Source: Chryseobacterium phosphatilyticum (GTDB lineage Bacteria > Bacteroidota > Bacteroidia > Flavobacteriales > Weeksellaceae). Taken from it: a stretch of 64,000 bases of DNA. The notes below the pieces were generated by a model. That model made no database searches, had not been told where the DNA came from, and saw nothing but the letters and a program-made list of their open reading frames with translations. Of the stretch, positions 28,070-36,574 are shown piece by piece. How positions within the stretch are numbered: the first letter of the stretch is position 1; each line of letters starts with the position of its first letter. Location: NCBI RefSeq assembly GCF_002899825.2, contig NZ_PPED02000002.1:224159-288158 (forward strand), read 5' to 3'. The position numbers and the translations under genes are program-made.

Positions 28070-28906
28070 ATGGAGTTTAAAACCTTAAACAATATAGATA
28101 TAGAAGAGCTTTTAGCAGTATTCAATCTTTCTTTTTCAGACTATATTATTCCTTTTCATCTTACAAAGGAAATGCTTACCTCTAAAATAACTGCTGAAAA
28201 GTTAGATTTGAGTATTTCAGTAGGTGCCTTTGAAGATGGAAAATTAGTAAGCTTTATTCTTCAGTCTGAAAAATTGGAAAATGGGCAGAAAATTATTTAT
28301 AATGGCGGGACAGGAGTTATACCTGACAGCAGAGGAAAAGGACTGGTAAGAAAAATGTATGATTTTATCATTCCTGCTTTAAAAGAAAGAAAGGCTAACG
28401 TATTACTGCTGGAAGTAATCGAAGGAAATGCTGGAGCTATCAGGGCGTATGAAAATTTAGGTTTTACGGTGGTTAGAAAATTGCTTTGTTTCAAAGGAAA
28501 TATCAATCCTGGGATGGAAAACTCAATGATAACAATAAAAGATATAAATAACTTTCAGTGGGAGAATCTGCGCTCCTTTTGGGATATCGAACCTTCATGG
28601 CAGGGATCTGTTTATGTATTGAGTCCAATGCAGGATAAATATAAAGCCTTGGGAGCCTATTCAGGTGAGAATCTGGTTGGATACATCGTTTACAATCCTG
28701 TTGCAAGAAGAGTGCTTCAGATTGCTGTGCATAAAAACTATAGAAAACAGGGGATAGGTTCCGGCCTTTTTACAGCTATTGCTGATGGACAGCCAATTGC
28801 CGTCAATAATGTAGATGATACATCCAAAGAAACAGATAGATTTCTTGAAAAAAAAATAGGCCTTCAAAACTGGTTATCACAGTTTGAAATGAAACGGATT
28901 ATTTAA
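28070..28906 (+). CDS. GNAT family N-acetyltransferase, two tandem domains
   Basis: 278 residues. The N-terminal GNAT domain (1-145) has the acetyl-CoA loop in VIPDSRGKGLVRKMYD and ENLGF near its end. The second domain (about 155-278) has AVHKNYRKQGIGSGLF. The acceptor is unknown. It follows the deaminase after 34 bases and may be in the same operon. Confidence 0.85.
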   Translation: MEFKTLNNIDIEELLAVFNLSFSDYIIPFHLTKEMLTSKITAEKLDLSISVGAFEDGKLVSFILQSEKLENGQKIIYNGGTGVIPDSRGKGLVRKMYDFIIPALKERKANVLLLEVIEGNAGAIRAYENLGFTVVRKLLCFKGNINPGMENSMITIKDINNFQWENLRSFWDIEPSWQGSVYVLSPMQDKYKALGAYSGENLVGYIVYNPVARRVLQIAVHKNYRKQGIGSGLFTAIADGQPIAVNNVDDTSKETDRFLEKKIGLQNWLSQFEMKRII

Positions 28907-28988
28907 TAGATAGAAAATTTTCAATCAAAAATAACAGGTTTTAATATACTTTTAATCTTATAAACTTTTTAGGGAGCAGTAGAGAATG

Positions 28989-28996
28989 TAACTTTG
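28989..28996 (+). promoter_or_regulatory. -7 box before the phosphodiesterase gene
   Basis: TAACTTTG matches TAnnTTTG, 17 bases before the ATG at 29014. A clear TTTG upstream element is not evident. Confidence 0.45.
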
Positions 28997-29013
28997 CTAA
29001 AATTTTTAAAACA

Positions 29014-30294
29014 ATGAAGCGAGGAATCCATTTTTTACTGTTACTTATTTCCTTTACAGTTTTTGCCCAGCAACCTATACTTGATACTGCTCAGGTAATT
29101 ATTCCTGGAAGACAAAACACTGTGGAAGCACAATCGAAACCTTATGTGATTATGATTTCCACTGATGGTTTCCGTTATGACTATGCTAAAAAGTACAATG
29201 CTGAAAATCTTTTGAGACTTTCCGGTAATGGAGTGCAGGCAAAAGCAATGATTCCCAGTTACCCAAGTATTACTTTCCCTAACCACTGGAGCCTGATTAC
29301 CGGGCTTTATCCTTCTCACCATGGTTTGATTGATAATTTCTTCTACGACTATAAGAGGAAGGAGGTTTATGCCATGAGCAATAAAAAAAATGCAGAGGAT
29401 GGAAGCTGGTATGGGGGAATTCCACTATGGGGATTAGCTGAAAAACAGGGGATGGTATCAGCTTCTTTAATGTGGGTAGGTTCTGCCAGTGATGCCGGAG
29501 GAATAAGACCTTCATATTATTATCCGTATCATGAAAAATTCACTCCGTCGGAAAAAATAGAAAAAGTTGTGAATTGGTTGAAACTTCCTGAAGATAAAAG
29601 ACCCCATTTTATTTCATTGTATTTTCCGGAAGTAGATGGAAGTGGCCACCATTTTGGTCCGGATACCAAAGAAACTGAAACGGCAGTTCATTTGATTGAT
29701 CATGCCATTGGAGATTTAGTTCAGAAAGTCAATGCCCTGGGTTTGAAAAATGTTAATTTTATTTTTGTTTCCGATCATGGGATGATAAAGGTAGACGGTG
29801 GTGCACCTTTAGAAATTCCGGCCCTTCTTTTGGATAAAAAAAGATTCGATTTTTATAACTCTCAGACTTTATTGAGAGTCTATGTTAAAAACCCGGATGA
29901 GGTAAAGTCTGTATACAAAGAATTAAAAAGGCATACGAAAGATGACTATGAAGTGTATTTGGATAAAAAACTTCCTAAATATTTTCATTTTGCTACAAGA
30001 GATGACAAATACAACAGAATCGGACAAATTCTTCTGATTCCAAAAGCACCGAAAATATTTTTGGAAAAAGGGAAAAAATCTTCTGTAGGAAAACATGGCT
30101 ATAATCCGAGAGTTGTTCCTGAAATGAAAGCTACGTTCTATGCATGGGGACCCGAATTTACAAATAATATGGTTATTGATGAATTTTCCAATGTCAATGT
30201 ATATCCTTTGGTTGCTGAAATTTTAGGATTAAAAATTAATGAGCCTATTGACGGAAAATTAAAAGTTTTAAAAAAAACGCTTAAAGAAAAATAA
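29014..30294 (+). CDS. Ectonucleotide pyrophosphatase/phosphodiesterase (alkaline phosphatase superfamily)
   Basis: 426 residues with a signal peptide (to FAQQ). The NPP signatures are visible: STDGFRYDY with the metal Asp, PSITFPNHWSLITGLYP with the catalytic Thr, FPEVDGSGHHFGPD and FVSDHGM with metal ligands. The enzyme should hydrolyse phosphodiester or pyrophosphate bonds of nucleotides or lipids in the periplasm. A strong bidirectional terminator follows. Confidence 0.92.
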   Translation: MKRGIHFLLLLISFTVFAQQPILDTAQVIIPGRQNTVEAQSKPYVIMISTDGFRYDYAKKYNAENLLRLSGNGVQAKAMIPSYPSITFPNHWSLITGLYPSHHGLIDNFFYDYKRKEVYAMSNKKNAEDGSWYGGIPLWGLAEKQGMVSASLMWVGSASDAGGIRPSYYYPYHEKFTPSEKIEKVVNWLKLPEDKRPHFISLYFPEVDGSGHHFGPDTKETETAVHLIDHAIGDLVQKVNALGLKNVNFIFVSDHGMIKVDGGAPLEIPALLLDKKRFDFYNSQTLLRVYVKNPDEVKSVYKELKRHTKDDYEVYLDKKLPKYFHFATRDDKYNRIGQILLIPKAPKIFLEKGKKSSVGKHGYNPRVVPEMKATFYAWGPEFTNNMVIDEFSNVNVYPLVAEILGLKINEPIDGKLKVLKKTLKEK

Positions 30295-30336
30295 TATACA
30301 ATGGAATCTAAGGCCTAGATTAATATTTCAAAAAAT

Positions 30337-30378
30337 AAGATTCGGCGCACCTTTGGTGCGCCGAATCTTGTTTTTTTG
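30337..30378. terminator. Bidirectional terminator
   Basis: A perfect 15-bp stem (AAGATTCGGCGCACC 30337-30351 with 30355-30369), TTT loop, A run before and T run after. It serves the phosphodiesterase gene and the convergent NmrA-like gene. Confidence 0.92.
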
Positions 30379-30433
30379 AATTGATTATGCATTTTGATTC
30401 TAATCTTAAACTTTTGTGTCGGAGCTAGAGAAA

Positions 30434-31312
30434 TTAGAATTTTGAAGAAAATTCTTTTGCAAAATCTTCCAACTTAACATCTCCTGTTACAGGTGAACCG
30501 TGATCAATAAAATCCTTCTGTACAACTCCCGTTCTTATTCCTCGTCCCATTTCAACATATAGTTTAGCCATATCTTCAGGGAGTCCTGCTTGCAGCATTC
30601 CATGTAAGGATTCCTCATCAGAAAATTCTACCCATGGAAGTTCCGGTTTATTAACAGATATTCCTAAAACTTTAGCAAAATCAGAAGCTTTTCGGATGTC
30701 ACTCACAATATATCGGATATTATTGGTATTTCCATCTTTTACCAGTTCTTCAGCTGCTGCTTTCGCAATATCATTGGGATGTACAACGGGTACTTCAATA
30801 TCTTCAGGATAATTTGCTCCGATGATTCCGGCATTTTGAATGAGAGGAATATCATTGAAAAAATTATTATAAAAATACCCGGCCCTTAAAAAGGTAAAAG
30901 AGGTATTTTCTACTTCATTGTATAATTTTTCAATATGGTGAAGACCTGCTATCGGACCATTTTCTACCGGGGATTCTGCTCCCACGCTGCTTAGCATTAC
31001 AGCTCTTTTTACGTTGGTATTTTTTAAAGCTTCAGCATAATTTTTTCCGGCATTAGTTGTGTTTTCTACAATCTTATCCGGGCTGATCGCCGGAGGCGTC
31101 ATCACAAAAACAGCATCTGCACCTTCAAATGTTTGAGTTAAAAAATTGACGTCAGTAATAGAACCTATAGCAGGAGTCGCTCCCAGAGATTCAATTTCAT
31201 GTTTTCTTGCATCACTGCTGCTTACTACGGTAATAGTATGTCCTGTGGCAATTAATTGTTGTGCTAGAGGTTTAGCGACATTTCCTAGAGATCCTGTGAT
31301 TACAATTTTCAT
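30434..31312 (-). CDS. NmrA-like NAD(P)-binding protein (atypical SDR)
   Basis: 292 residues. The N-terminal Rossmann motif is GSLGNVAKPLAQQL, and VMTPP and SSVGAESPVENG follow the NmrA/QOR2-like pattern. Members are redox sensors or quinone/NADPH oxidoreductases. The gene is divergent from an HxlR regulator at 31473, and HxlR proteins commonly control such neighbouring oxidoreductase genes in response to electrophiles or quinones. Confidence 0.85.
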   Translation of the reverse strand: MKIVITGSLGNVAKPLAQQLIATGHTITVVSSSDARKHEIESLGATPAIGSITDVNFLTQTFEGADAVFVMTPPAISPDKIVENTTNAGKNYAEALKNTNVKRAVMLSSVGAESPVENGPIAGLHHIEKLYNEVENTSFTFLRAGYFYNNFFNDIPLIQNAGIIGANYPEDIEVPVVHPNDIAKAAAEELVKDGNTNNIRYIVSDIRKASDFAKVLGISVNKPELPWVEFSDEESLHGMLQAGLPEDMAKLYVEMGRGIRTGVVQKDFIDHGSPVTGDVKLEDFAKEFSSKF

Positions 31313-31421
31313 ATGTAAATTTTTTATTGTTGTTTAATGGTTGTATATAATCGCCTGATATTGAATTGATCAAATGAATGCGATTTCGTAATAATTATTT
31401 TTTTATTTCTGAGAACAAAGT

Positions 31422-31454
31422 TATATTTGTACTTACTTTTATACAAGTACTTAC
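31422..31454 (+). promoter_or_regulatory. hxlR promoter overlapping a palindromic operator
   Basis: TATATTTG (31422-31429) is a -7 box. GTACTT (31429-31434) and AAGTAC (31445-31450) form a perfect palindrome with a 10-base gap that begins inside the box, and GTACTTAC recurs as a direct repeat at 31429 and 31447. The layout suits autorepression by the HxlR protein and control of the divergent NmrA-like gene. Confidence 0.6.
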
Positions 31455-31472
31455 CCTAAAGTATGTAGAATT

Positions 31473-31901
31473 ATGACAGCAATCAAAGAAAGTTCGACCA
31501 TTCAGGAAAATAAGAAAACAGTACAGGACTGTCCCGTAATGTATGTCATGGAAAGAATTGGTGGGTTTTGGAAACCGATTATCCTGTTTAATCTTTCCAC
31601 AGGAGAAAAAAGATACAGCGAATTGAAAAAAGCAATTCCTGCTGTAACAGAAAAAATGCTCATCCAGCATTTAAAACAATTGGAAGCAGATGGTTTAATT
31701 ATCAGAACAGCAAAACCTATAGTACCACCTTATGTGACCTATAAACTGAGTGAAGCCGGTAATGAATTGGCTCCCGTTATTGATGCTATGGCAGCATGGG
31801 CTTTCCAGGACATGGAAAGAAATGATAATAAATGTGCTGAAGGAAACAGATATATGGTCAATCAGGACCAGAATACTTTCAGCCAAAACCTTAAAAAATA
31901 A
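31473..31901 (+). CDS. HxlR family winged-helix regulator
   Basis: 142 residues. The family hallmark is visible: CPVMYVMERIGGFWKPIILFNL, then KAIPAVTEKMLIQHLKQLEADGLI as the winged-helix DNA-binding region. The conserved Cys of the first motif may sense electrophiles, as in related regulators. It probably binds the palindrome at 31429-31450 and regulates itself and the divergent oxidoreductase. Confidence 0.9.
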   Translation: MTAIKESSTIQENKKTVQDCPVMYVMERIGGFWKPIILFNLSTGEKRYSELKKAIPAVTEKMLIQHLKQLEADGLIIRTAKPIVPPYVTYKLSEAGNELAPVIDAMAAWAFQDMERNDNKCAEGNRYMVNQDQNTFSQNLKK

Positions 31902-31935
31902 AAACAGGTGCTTCAATCCTGAGCACCTGTTTTGT
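31901..31935. terminator. Bidirectional terminator between hxlR-like and alcohol dehydrogenase genes
   Basis: AAAACAGGTGCT (31901... ) pairs perfectly with AGCACCTGTTTT (31922-31933), with A and T runs on the two sides. The two genes converge here. Confidence 0.88.
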
Positions 31936-31954
31936 TTACTATTTTACTGAAGAA

Positions 31955-33007
31955 TTATAACGATTTCATATCAATCACGAAACGATATCTTACATCACTT
32001 TTCAGCATTCTTTCATACGCTTCATTGATGTCCTGCATTTTGATCATTTCAATTTCTGAAACAATATTGTGCTCTCCGCAGAAATCCAATAATTCCTGAG
32101 TTTCTGCAATACCACCGATAACAGAACCTGCTACTGATTTTCTTCCCATAATCATAGGCACTGTATTGAGGATAGGCTCAAGCCCTCCCAAATATCCTAC
32201 AAGAACATGAGTCCCGTTGATATTTAAAGTAGTTATATAGGGATTAACATCATGTACATAAGGAACGGTGTCAATAATCACATCAAATTTCCCTTTTACA
32301 GAATCCATTTGCGCTTCATCTGTAGAAATAATAACATGATCAGCACCCAATTGTTTAGCATCATCAGTTTTTCCCGGAGTTCTTGAGAACAAAGTAACTT
32401 CAGCTCCTAATCCTTTTGCCAGCTTAATAGCCATATGACCTAAACCACCTAGTCCTACAACAGCTACTTTAGATCCGGGACCTACATTCCAGTGTTTTAA
32501 AGGTGACCAGGTTGTAATACCTGCACAAAGAAGAGGTGCTACAGCAGCAAGGTCGAGATTTTCTGGTACTTTTAATACATGATGAGAATCTACCACTACT
32601 TTTTGAGAATATCCTCCAAAAGTATGGCCTCCCAAATGTTTATCCTTACCATTATATGTTCCTGTGAACCCATTCAGACAATATTGCTCCAGGTCATGCT
32701 TACAGCTGTCGCAATGTCCACAGGAATCTACAATACATCCCACACCGGCAAGATCACCTACTTTAAATTTGGAAACTTCGTTTCCTACCTTGGTGATTCT
32801 TCCCACAATTTCATGTCCCGGAACTGCGGGATACAAAGATCCGCCCCAGTCGTTTCTTGCCGTATGAAGATCAGAGTGACATACTCCGCAATATAGAATT
32901 TCAATTTCTACATCTTTTGAGGTTACCTCTCTTCTTTCAATATTCATTTCTTTCAGATCTGCTGTGGTGGATTCAGCACCATAAGCTTTTACAGTGATTG
33001 TGCTCAT
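31955..33007 (-). CDS. Zinc-dependent NAD(P)-alcohol dehydrogenase (CAD/YahK-like)
   Basis: 350 residues of the medium-chain dehydrogenase family. The catalytic zinc region is CGVCHSDLHTARNDWG with GHE later, the structural zinc site is the four-Cys loop (SCGHCDSCKHDLEQYC), and GLGGLGHMAIK is the cofactor-binding loop. The likely reaction is reversible oxidation of alcohols to aldehydes with NADP. It follows a cupin gene by 24 bases on the same strand and is probably controlled by the divergent AraC-type regulator. Confidence 0.93.
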   Translation of the reverse strand: MSTITVKAYGAESTTADLKEMNIERREVTSKDVEIEILYCGVCHSDLHTARNDWGGSLYPAVPGHEIVGRITKVGNEVSKFKVGDLAGVGCIVDSCGHCDSCKHDLEQYCLNGFTGTYNGKDKHLGGHTFGGYSQKVVVDSHHVLKVPENLDLAAVAPLLCAGITTWSPLKHWNVGPGSKVAVVGLGGLGHMAIKLAKGLGAEVTLFSRTPGKTDDAKQLGADHVIISTDEAQMDSVKGKFDVIIDTVPYVHDVNPYITTLNINGTHVLVGYLGGLEPILNTVPMIMGRKSVAGSVIGGIAETQELLDFCGEHNIVSEIEMIKMQDINEAYERMLKSDVRYRFVIDMKSL

Positions 33008-33031
33008 TTTTATATTTAGTTTATTTAAGGT

Positions 33032-33436
33032 TTATAAATTGTTATATTCTTCATCCGTTACAGGCTCCAGCCATTCTACAATTCCATGTTGGGTATTGGG
33101 ATTAATAGCGATATGAGTAAACTCGCTGTCCGAAGTAGCTCCATGCCAATGGATGACGTCAGGAAGAATATTGACAACATCTCCGGGGTTTAAAACCTGT
33201 GCCGGTTTTCCTTTTTCCTGATAGAATCCTTTTCCTGAAGTTACGATTAAAATCTGTCCCCCTTTATGGGAATGCCAGTTGTTTCTGCATCCTGCTTCAA
33301 AGATGACATTTCCGATCTGGCAGTTCAGATTGTCTTCATTGGGCTTAAGGACATGAACCCAGGCTGTTCCACCTGAAAAATATTCAGAAGGTGCTTTTTC
33401 TCCTTTTGGAAAAATGTTGGTATTAAAAGTTTCCAT
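33032..33436 (-). CDS. Cupin domain protein
   Basis: 134 residues with a single cupin fold. Metal-ligand motif 1 is visible as NNWHSHKGGQILIVTSGKG and motif 2 as NPGDVVNILPDVIHWHGA. The function within this family varies (dioxygenase, isomerase or sensor). It is the first gene of the cupin-dehydrogenase operon, divergent from the AraC-type regulator. Confidence 0.85.
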   Translation of the reverse strand: METFNTNIFPKGEKAPSEYFSGGTAWVHVLKPNEDNLNCQIGNVIFEAGCRNNWHSHKGGQILIVTSGKGFYQEKGKPAQVLNPGDVVNILPDVIHWHGATSDSEFTHIAINPNTQHGIVEWLEPVTDEEYNNL

Positions 33437-33482
33437 AACGATACAAAATTCGAAACTTTCAGAGAAACCTTGCTTATACAGA

Positions 33483-33540
33483 TTACCGAATTACTTACCA
33501 ATTTTACAGACAGTATATCAGTTCATCAGGAAATTGGTAA
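33483..33540. promoter_or_regulatory. Inverted and direct repeats in the cupin/AraC divergent promoter
   Basis: TTACCAATTT (33495-33504) and AAATTGGTAA (33531-33540) are perfect complements 26 bases apart. A further half-site TTACC lies at 33483-33487, in direct orientation with the first and 12 bases from it. This looks like AraC-family half-sites. Confidence 0.5.
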
Positions 33541-33566
33541 TTTTGAATGATAAAAAAATATACTTC

Positions 33567-34469
33567 ATGGAAAATCAGGAGGTTGAAATCTATAACACGG
33601 TCTCAGAATATAATAAAATGGCTAATCATGAAACGCTTCATCCCTTGGTGAGTGTCATTGATTTTTCCAAATCAGATCCTATTTGCCAGTATAAAAGAAA
33701 ATTCGGTTTTTATACGGTCTTCCTGAAAGATGTGATGTGTGGAGATATGTTGTATGGGAAACATAGCTACGATTATCAGGAAGGGACATTGGTTTTCATT
33801 GCTCCGGGGCAGACCTACGGAATTTATAATAAAGATAAACATGTGCAGCCTGCAGGGTTTGCTTTGATTTTTCATCCTGATTTATTGAAAGGAACCAATC
33901 TTGGGAAAAATATAAAAGAGTACAATTTCTTTTCTTATGATGTTCATGAGGCCTTGCACCTTTCAGAAAAAGAAAGGGAAATTATTCTGGAATGCTTTAA
34001 AAATATAAAACATGAACTGGAACAGTCTATTGATAAACATAGTAAATCATTAATCGTCAATAATATTGAACTGTTTTTGAATTATTGTATGCGTTTCTAC
34101 GACCGTCAGTTTATTACCAGAGATCATATCAACCAGGGGGTTATCGGAAAATTTGAAAATCTTGTGGACGATTATTTAAAATCCGAAAACCCAAAAAATA
34201 TTGGTTTTCCTATGGTTAATTATTTCGCTGAAAAATTAAATCTGTCTGCCAATTATTTTGGAGATCTGATAAAAAAAGAATTGGGAATTTCCGCACAGGA
34301 ATTTATCCACAACAAACTTATTGATATTGCCAAAGAACAGATCATGGATCAGGCAAAAACAATCAGTGAGATCTCCTATGATCTGGGCTTTAAATATCCG
34401 CAGCATTTTACAAGACTCTTCAAAACGAAAGTGGGTATTTCTCCAAGTGAATACAAAATTCTAAACTAA
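33567..34469 (+). CDS. AraC family transcriptional regulator
   Basis: 300 residues. Start taken at ATG 33567 because a longer frame from 33414 would overlap the divergent cupin start. The N-terminal half is a cupin-like sensory domain (YGKHSYDYQEGTLVFIAPG), and the C-terminal AraC domain has two helix-turn-helix units (YFGDLIKKELGISAQEFI; ISYDLGFKYPQHFTRLFK). It probably regulates the divergent cupin-dehydrogenase operon. Confidence 0.92.
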   Translation: MENQEVEIYNTVSEYNKMANHETLHPLVSVIDFSKSDPICQYKRKFGFYTVFLKDVMCGDMLYGKHSYDYQEGTLVFIAPGQTYGIYNKDKHVQPAGFALIFHPDLLKGTNLGKNIKEYNFFSYDVHEALHLSEKEREIILECFKNIKHELEQSIDKHSKSLIVNNIELFLNYCMRFYDRQFITRDHINQGVIGKFENLVDDYLKSENPKNIGFPMVNYFAEKLNLSANYFGDLIKKELGISAQEFIHNKLIDIAKEQIMDQAKTISEISYDLGFKYPQHFTRLFKTKVGISPSEYKILN

Positions 34470-34594
34470 GTGTTTTAAGCGAATTCTGATAAGTGAATAT
34501 TTGTGTTTTTATTTGTGATATTTCCGGTTAAATTATTTTCCGTTGTCAAAAAACAAGGTTAATTTTAAAGGTAAGAATTTTTATAATTGTAAAA

Positions 34595-35929
34595 ATGACA
34601 TCAAATCACAAAGGAACCCATTTTTTTGATACCCGGTTCGGAAGAATTACTGCCTTGAAGGAAAATGGGATAATTAAAGCCAGAAGTATCCGTTATGCCC
34701 TTTCTGAAAGATTTCAAAAACCGGTTCCCGTAGATTCTTTTTCAGAATTTGCTTTTCCTGATAAAGTTCCTGTTTGCCCGCAAAAATTGAGCCCTCTTGT
34801 AGAAAAGATGATTGCACCCACTCCGGTTGATAATTTTGAACCGGATGAATCTACTCAATACCTTTCAATATACCGCTCTGAAAATACTATTGAAAATAAA
34901 AAACTTCCTGTTGTTGTCTGGATCCACGGAGGATCTCATGAAATAGGGTGTGGAGACCTTCCTACCGCTGATCCTACTGAATGGGTGAGAGAACAGGAAA
35001 TTATAGTGGTCACAGTTTCCTATCGACTGGGGCTCTTCGGCTTTTTAGGAGGAAATGAGAGAAGACCTCCGAATCTGGGACTTTTTGATATCATTGAAGC
35101 GTTGAGGTGGATAAATAATTACATTGCTGATTTTGGCGGAGATACAGAGAATATTACCCTTTTCGGACAATCTTCCGGTGGAGATGCTATAGCCCATTTA
35201 ATGATTTCAGAGGATGTGGACGGGTTGTTCCAGCGCGTTATTATCCAAAGTGCCCCCCTGGGATTACGTCATAAAAGGCAGAATATGTCTGCTGAATTTT
35301 TAAAGAAAACGGAAACATTAAAAGATGAAGCTGATATTTTTAAAATGATGGATAATTATAAAAAATATGTGCCATCTGTTATGAAATATGGTTTGAAGGC
35401 GGCTATGCCCTTTGGTACACAATATGGATTTCCTCCACTGTGCAACGAAGAAGAAGCTATAGAGAGATGGAAAGAGAATGCTAAAAAATATGATGTTCTG
35501 ATTGGTCTCAATAATAATGAGACGGCGTTTTATCTCAAAACTTCCGAGGCTTTAAATAAGTATTTTGGCAAAGGATGGGGGTTGAAAATTATGGACAAAA
35601 CAGTGGAAACCACAACCGAATTTATTTATGGAAACCCGGCAAAACAATTTGCACAAAATCTTGCTGATTCCGGTGGTAATGTCTATCTCTTCAGAATTCA
35701 TTCCCAATTAAAAGAAAACCAGATCGGAGCACCTCATTGTATTGATCTTCCCTTGATTTTTGGAAACGAAGAAGCATGGAAAAGGTCAGCGTTATTAAAA
35801 GATATCCCCTGGAAAAATATTCATGAGAATGGGCAGAAATTAAGGGCGCTTTGGGCAGAATTTGCTCAGACCGGGAATATTGCTGACGAGTCCGAAAGAC
35901 CAGAGATTCTCCGGCTCCAAAAACTTTAA
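34595..35929 (+). CDS. Carboxylesterase (type B) family protein
   Basis: 444 residues without a signal peptide, so cytoplasmic. The type B carboxylesterase core is visible: VVWIHGGSHEIGCG (oxyanion region), VTVSYRLGLFGFL and the nucleophile elbow FGQSSGGDA (Ser). The Glu and His that complete the triad probably lie in LNNNETAFY and GAPHCIDLP. The substrate is unknown. The next genes downstream are the small peptides at 36035 and 36335. Confidence 0.88.
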   Translation: MTSNHKGTHFFDTRFGRITALKENGIIKARSIRYALSERFQKPVPVDSFSEFAFPDKVPVCPQKLSPLVEKMIAPTPVDNFEPDESTQYLSIYRSENTIENKKLPVVVWIHGGSHEIGCGDLPTADPTEWVREQEIIVVTVSYRLGLFGFLGGNERRPPNLGLFDIIEALRWINNYIADFGGDTENITLFGQSSGGDAIAHLMISEDVDGLFQRVIIQSAPLGLRHKRQNMSAEFLKKTETLKDEADIFKMMDNYKKYVPSVMKYGLKAAMPFGTQYGFPPLCNEEEAIERWKENAKKYDVLIGLNNNETAFYLKTSEALNKYFGKGWGLKIMDKTVETTTEFIYGNPAKQFAQNLADSGGNVYLFRIHSQLKENQIGAPHCIDLPLIFGNEEAWKRSALLKDIPWKNIHENGQKLRALWAEFAQTGNIADESERPEILRLQKL

Positions 35930-35973
35930 CTTTGACCTTGAAGTAGACGAAATACTGTTGTTGGTGGCTCTTA

Positions 35974-36005
35974 TTTGCTACTCATGTACCTTGTGGTTAC
36001 CTTTG
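35974..36005 (+). promoter_or_regulatory. Promoter of the first double-glycine peptide gene
   Basis: TTTG (35974-35977), 20 bases, then TACCTTTG (35998-36005) is a full match to the Bacteroidota consensus. Transcription should start about 36012, 23 bases before the ATG. Confidence 0.75.
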
Positions 36006-36034
36006 ACAGACCAATATTTTAAAAACAGATCACT

Positions 36035-36199
36035 ATGAAAAAAAGTATTACAAACAAGAGAAAACTAGGTCGAAATGATCTTAAAAACCTAAAAGGAGGA
36101 GATATCAATATCGGTAAAATATGTTGTACCTCAACAGAAGACGGGTATTGCTGTGAATGGGCTAAAGATATTTTTAATTGTCGATATATCTACTGCTAA
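36035..36199 (+). CDS. Double-glycine-leader Cys-rich peptide 1 (54 aa)
   Basis: The 54-codon gene begins ATG 36035 and ends TAA 36197-36199. The leader is basic, with LGRNDLKNLKGG (residues 11-22), the form common in Bacteroidota peptides cut after Gly-Gly by C39-peptidase ABC transporters. The 32-residue core has six Cys (core 8, 9, 17, 18, 27, 32) and shares CCEWAxDxxNCR with the peptide at 36335. I recognise no known bacteriocin or RiPP class in the core. Three disulphides would be possible. A full promoter precedes it. No processing transporter, modification enzyme or immunity gene was found in the window. Confidence 0.85.
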   Translation: MKKSITNKRKLGRNDLKNLKGGDINIGKICCTSTEDGYCCEWAKDIFNCRYIYC

Positions 36200-36334
36200 T
36201 ACTGCCTGCTGTTGAAGAGATAACTTTATCAGATGTTAAGTAAGATGTGAATGATGTTTTTTGTTGATTATTGTTTAATAGTAAATGATATTTTTTGTAT
36301 ATTTATTTGTATTTAAATCCAAAATATAATAACT

Positions 36335-36502
36335 ATGAAAATGAAAAATATTCAAAAAGGGAGAAAAATCGACCGACAGGAACTTAAACACGTAACAGGA
36401 GGAATTATAATAAGAGACAGAATATGTTGTTTTTCTGATGAAAACAATTTCTGTTGTGAGTGGGCATCCGACCCATGGAACTGCCGCGGTATTAAATGTT
36501 AA
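36335..36502 (+). CDS. Double-glycine-leader Cys-rich peptide 2 (55 aa)
   Basis: The 55-codon gene begins ATG 36335 and ends TAA 36500-36502, 135 bases after peptide 1. The leader has KIDRQELKHVTGG (residues 11-23). The core aligns with peptide 1 without gaps: ICC at 7-9, CCEWA at 17-21, NCR at 26-28 and the last Cys at 32. Between the conserved positions the residues differ, so the pair diverged after duplication. The gap between the genes has no clear promoter, and the two may share the transcript from 35974. A bidirectional terminator follows. Confidence 0.85.
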   Translation: MKMKNIQKGRKIDRQELKHVTGGIIIRDRICCFSDENNFCCEWASDPWNCRGIKC

Positions 36503-36519
36503 TAAACCGCATCTTAAGA

Positions 36520-36558
36520 AAAAAAGCGTACATAATCAATCATGTACGCTTTTTTATT
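36520..36558. terminator. Bidirectional terminator
   Basis: AGCGTACAT (36525-36533) pairs with ATGTACGCT (36542-36550), with an A run before and T run after. It serves the peptide genes and the convergent amylase gene. Confidence 0.88.
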
Positions 36559-36574
36559 TTAATCTCAGTCTATT

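Noticed and set aside
33414..33566. Upstream extension of the AraC regulator
   Set aside because: It would overlap the cupin start and the operator repeats; ATG 33567 gives the normal family length.
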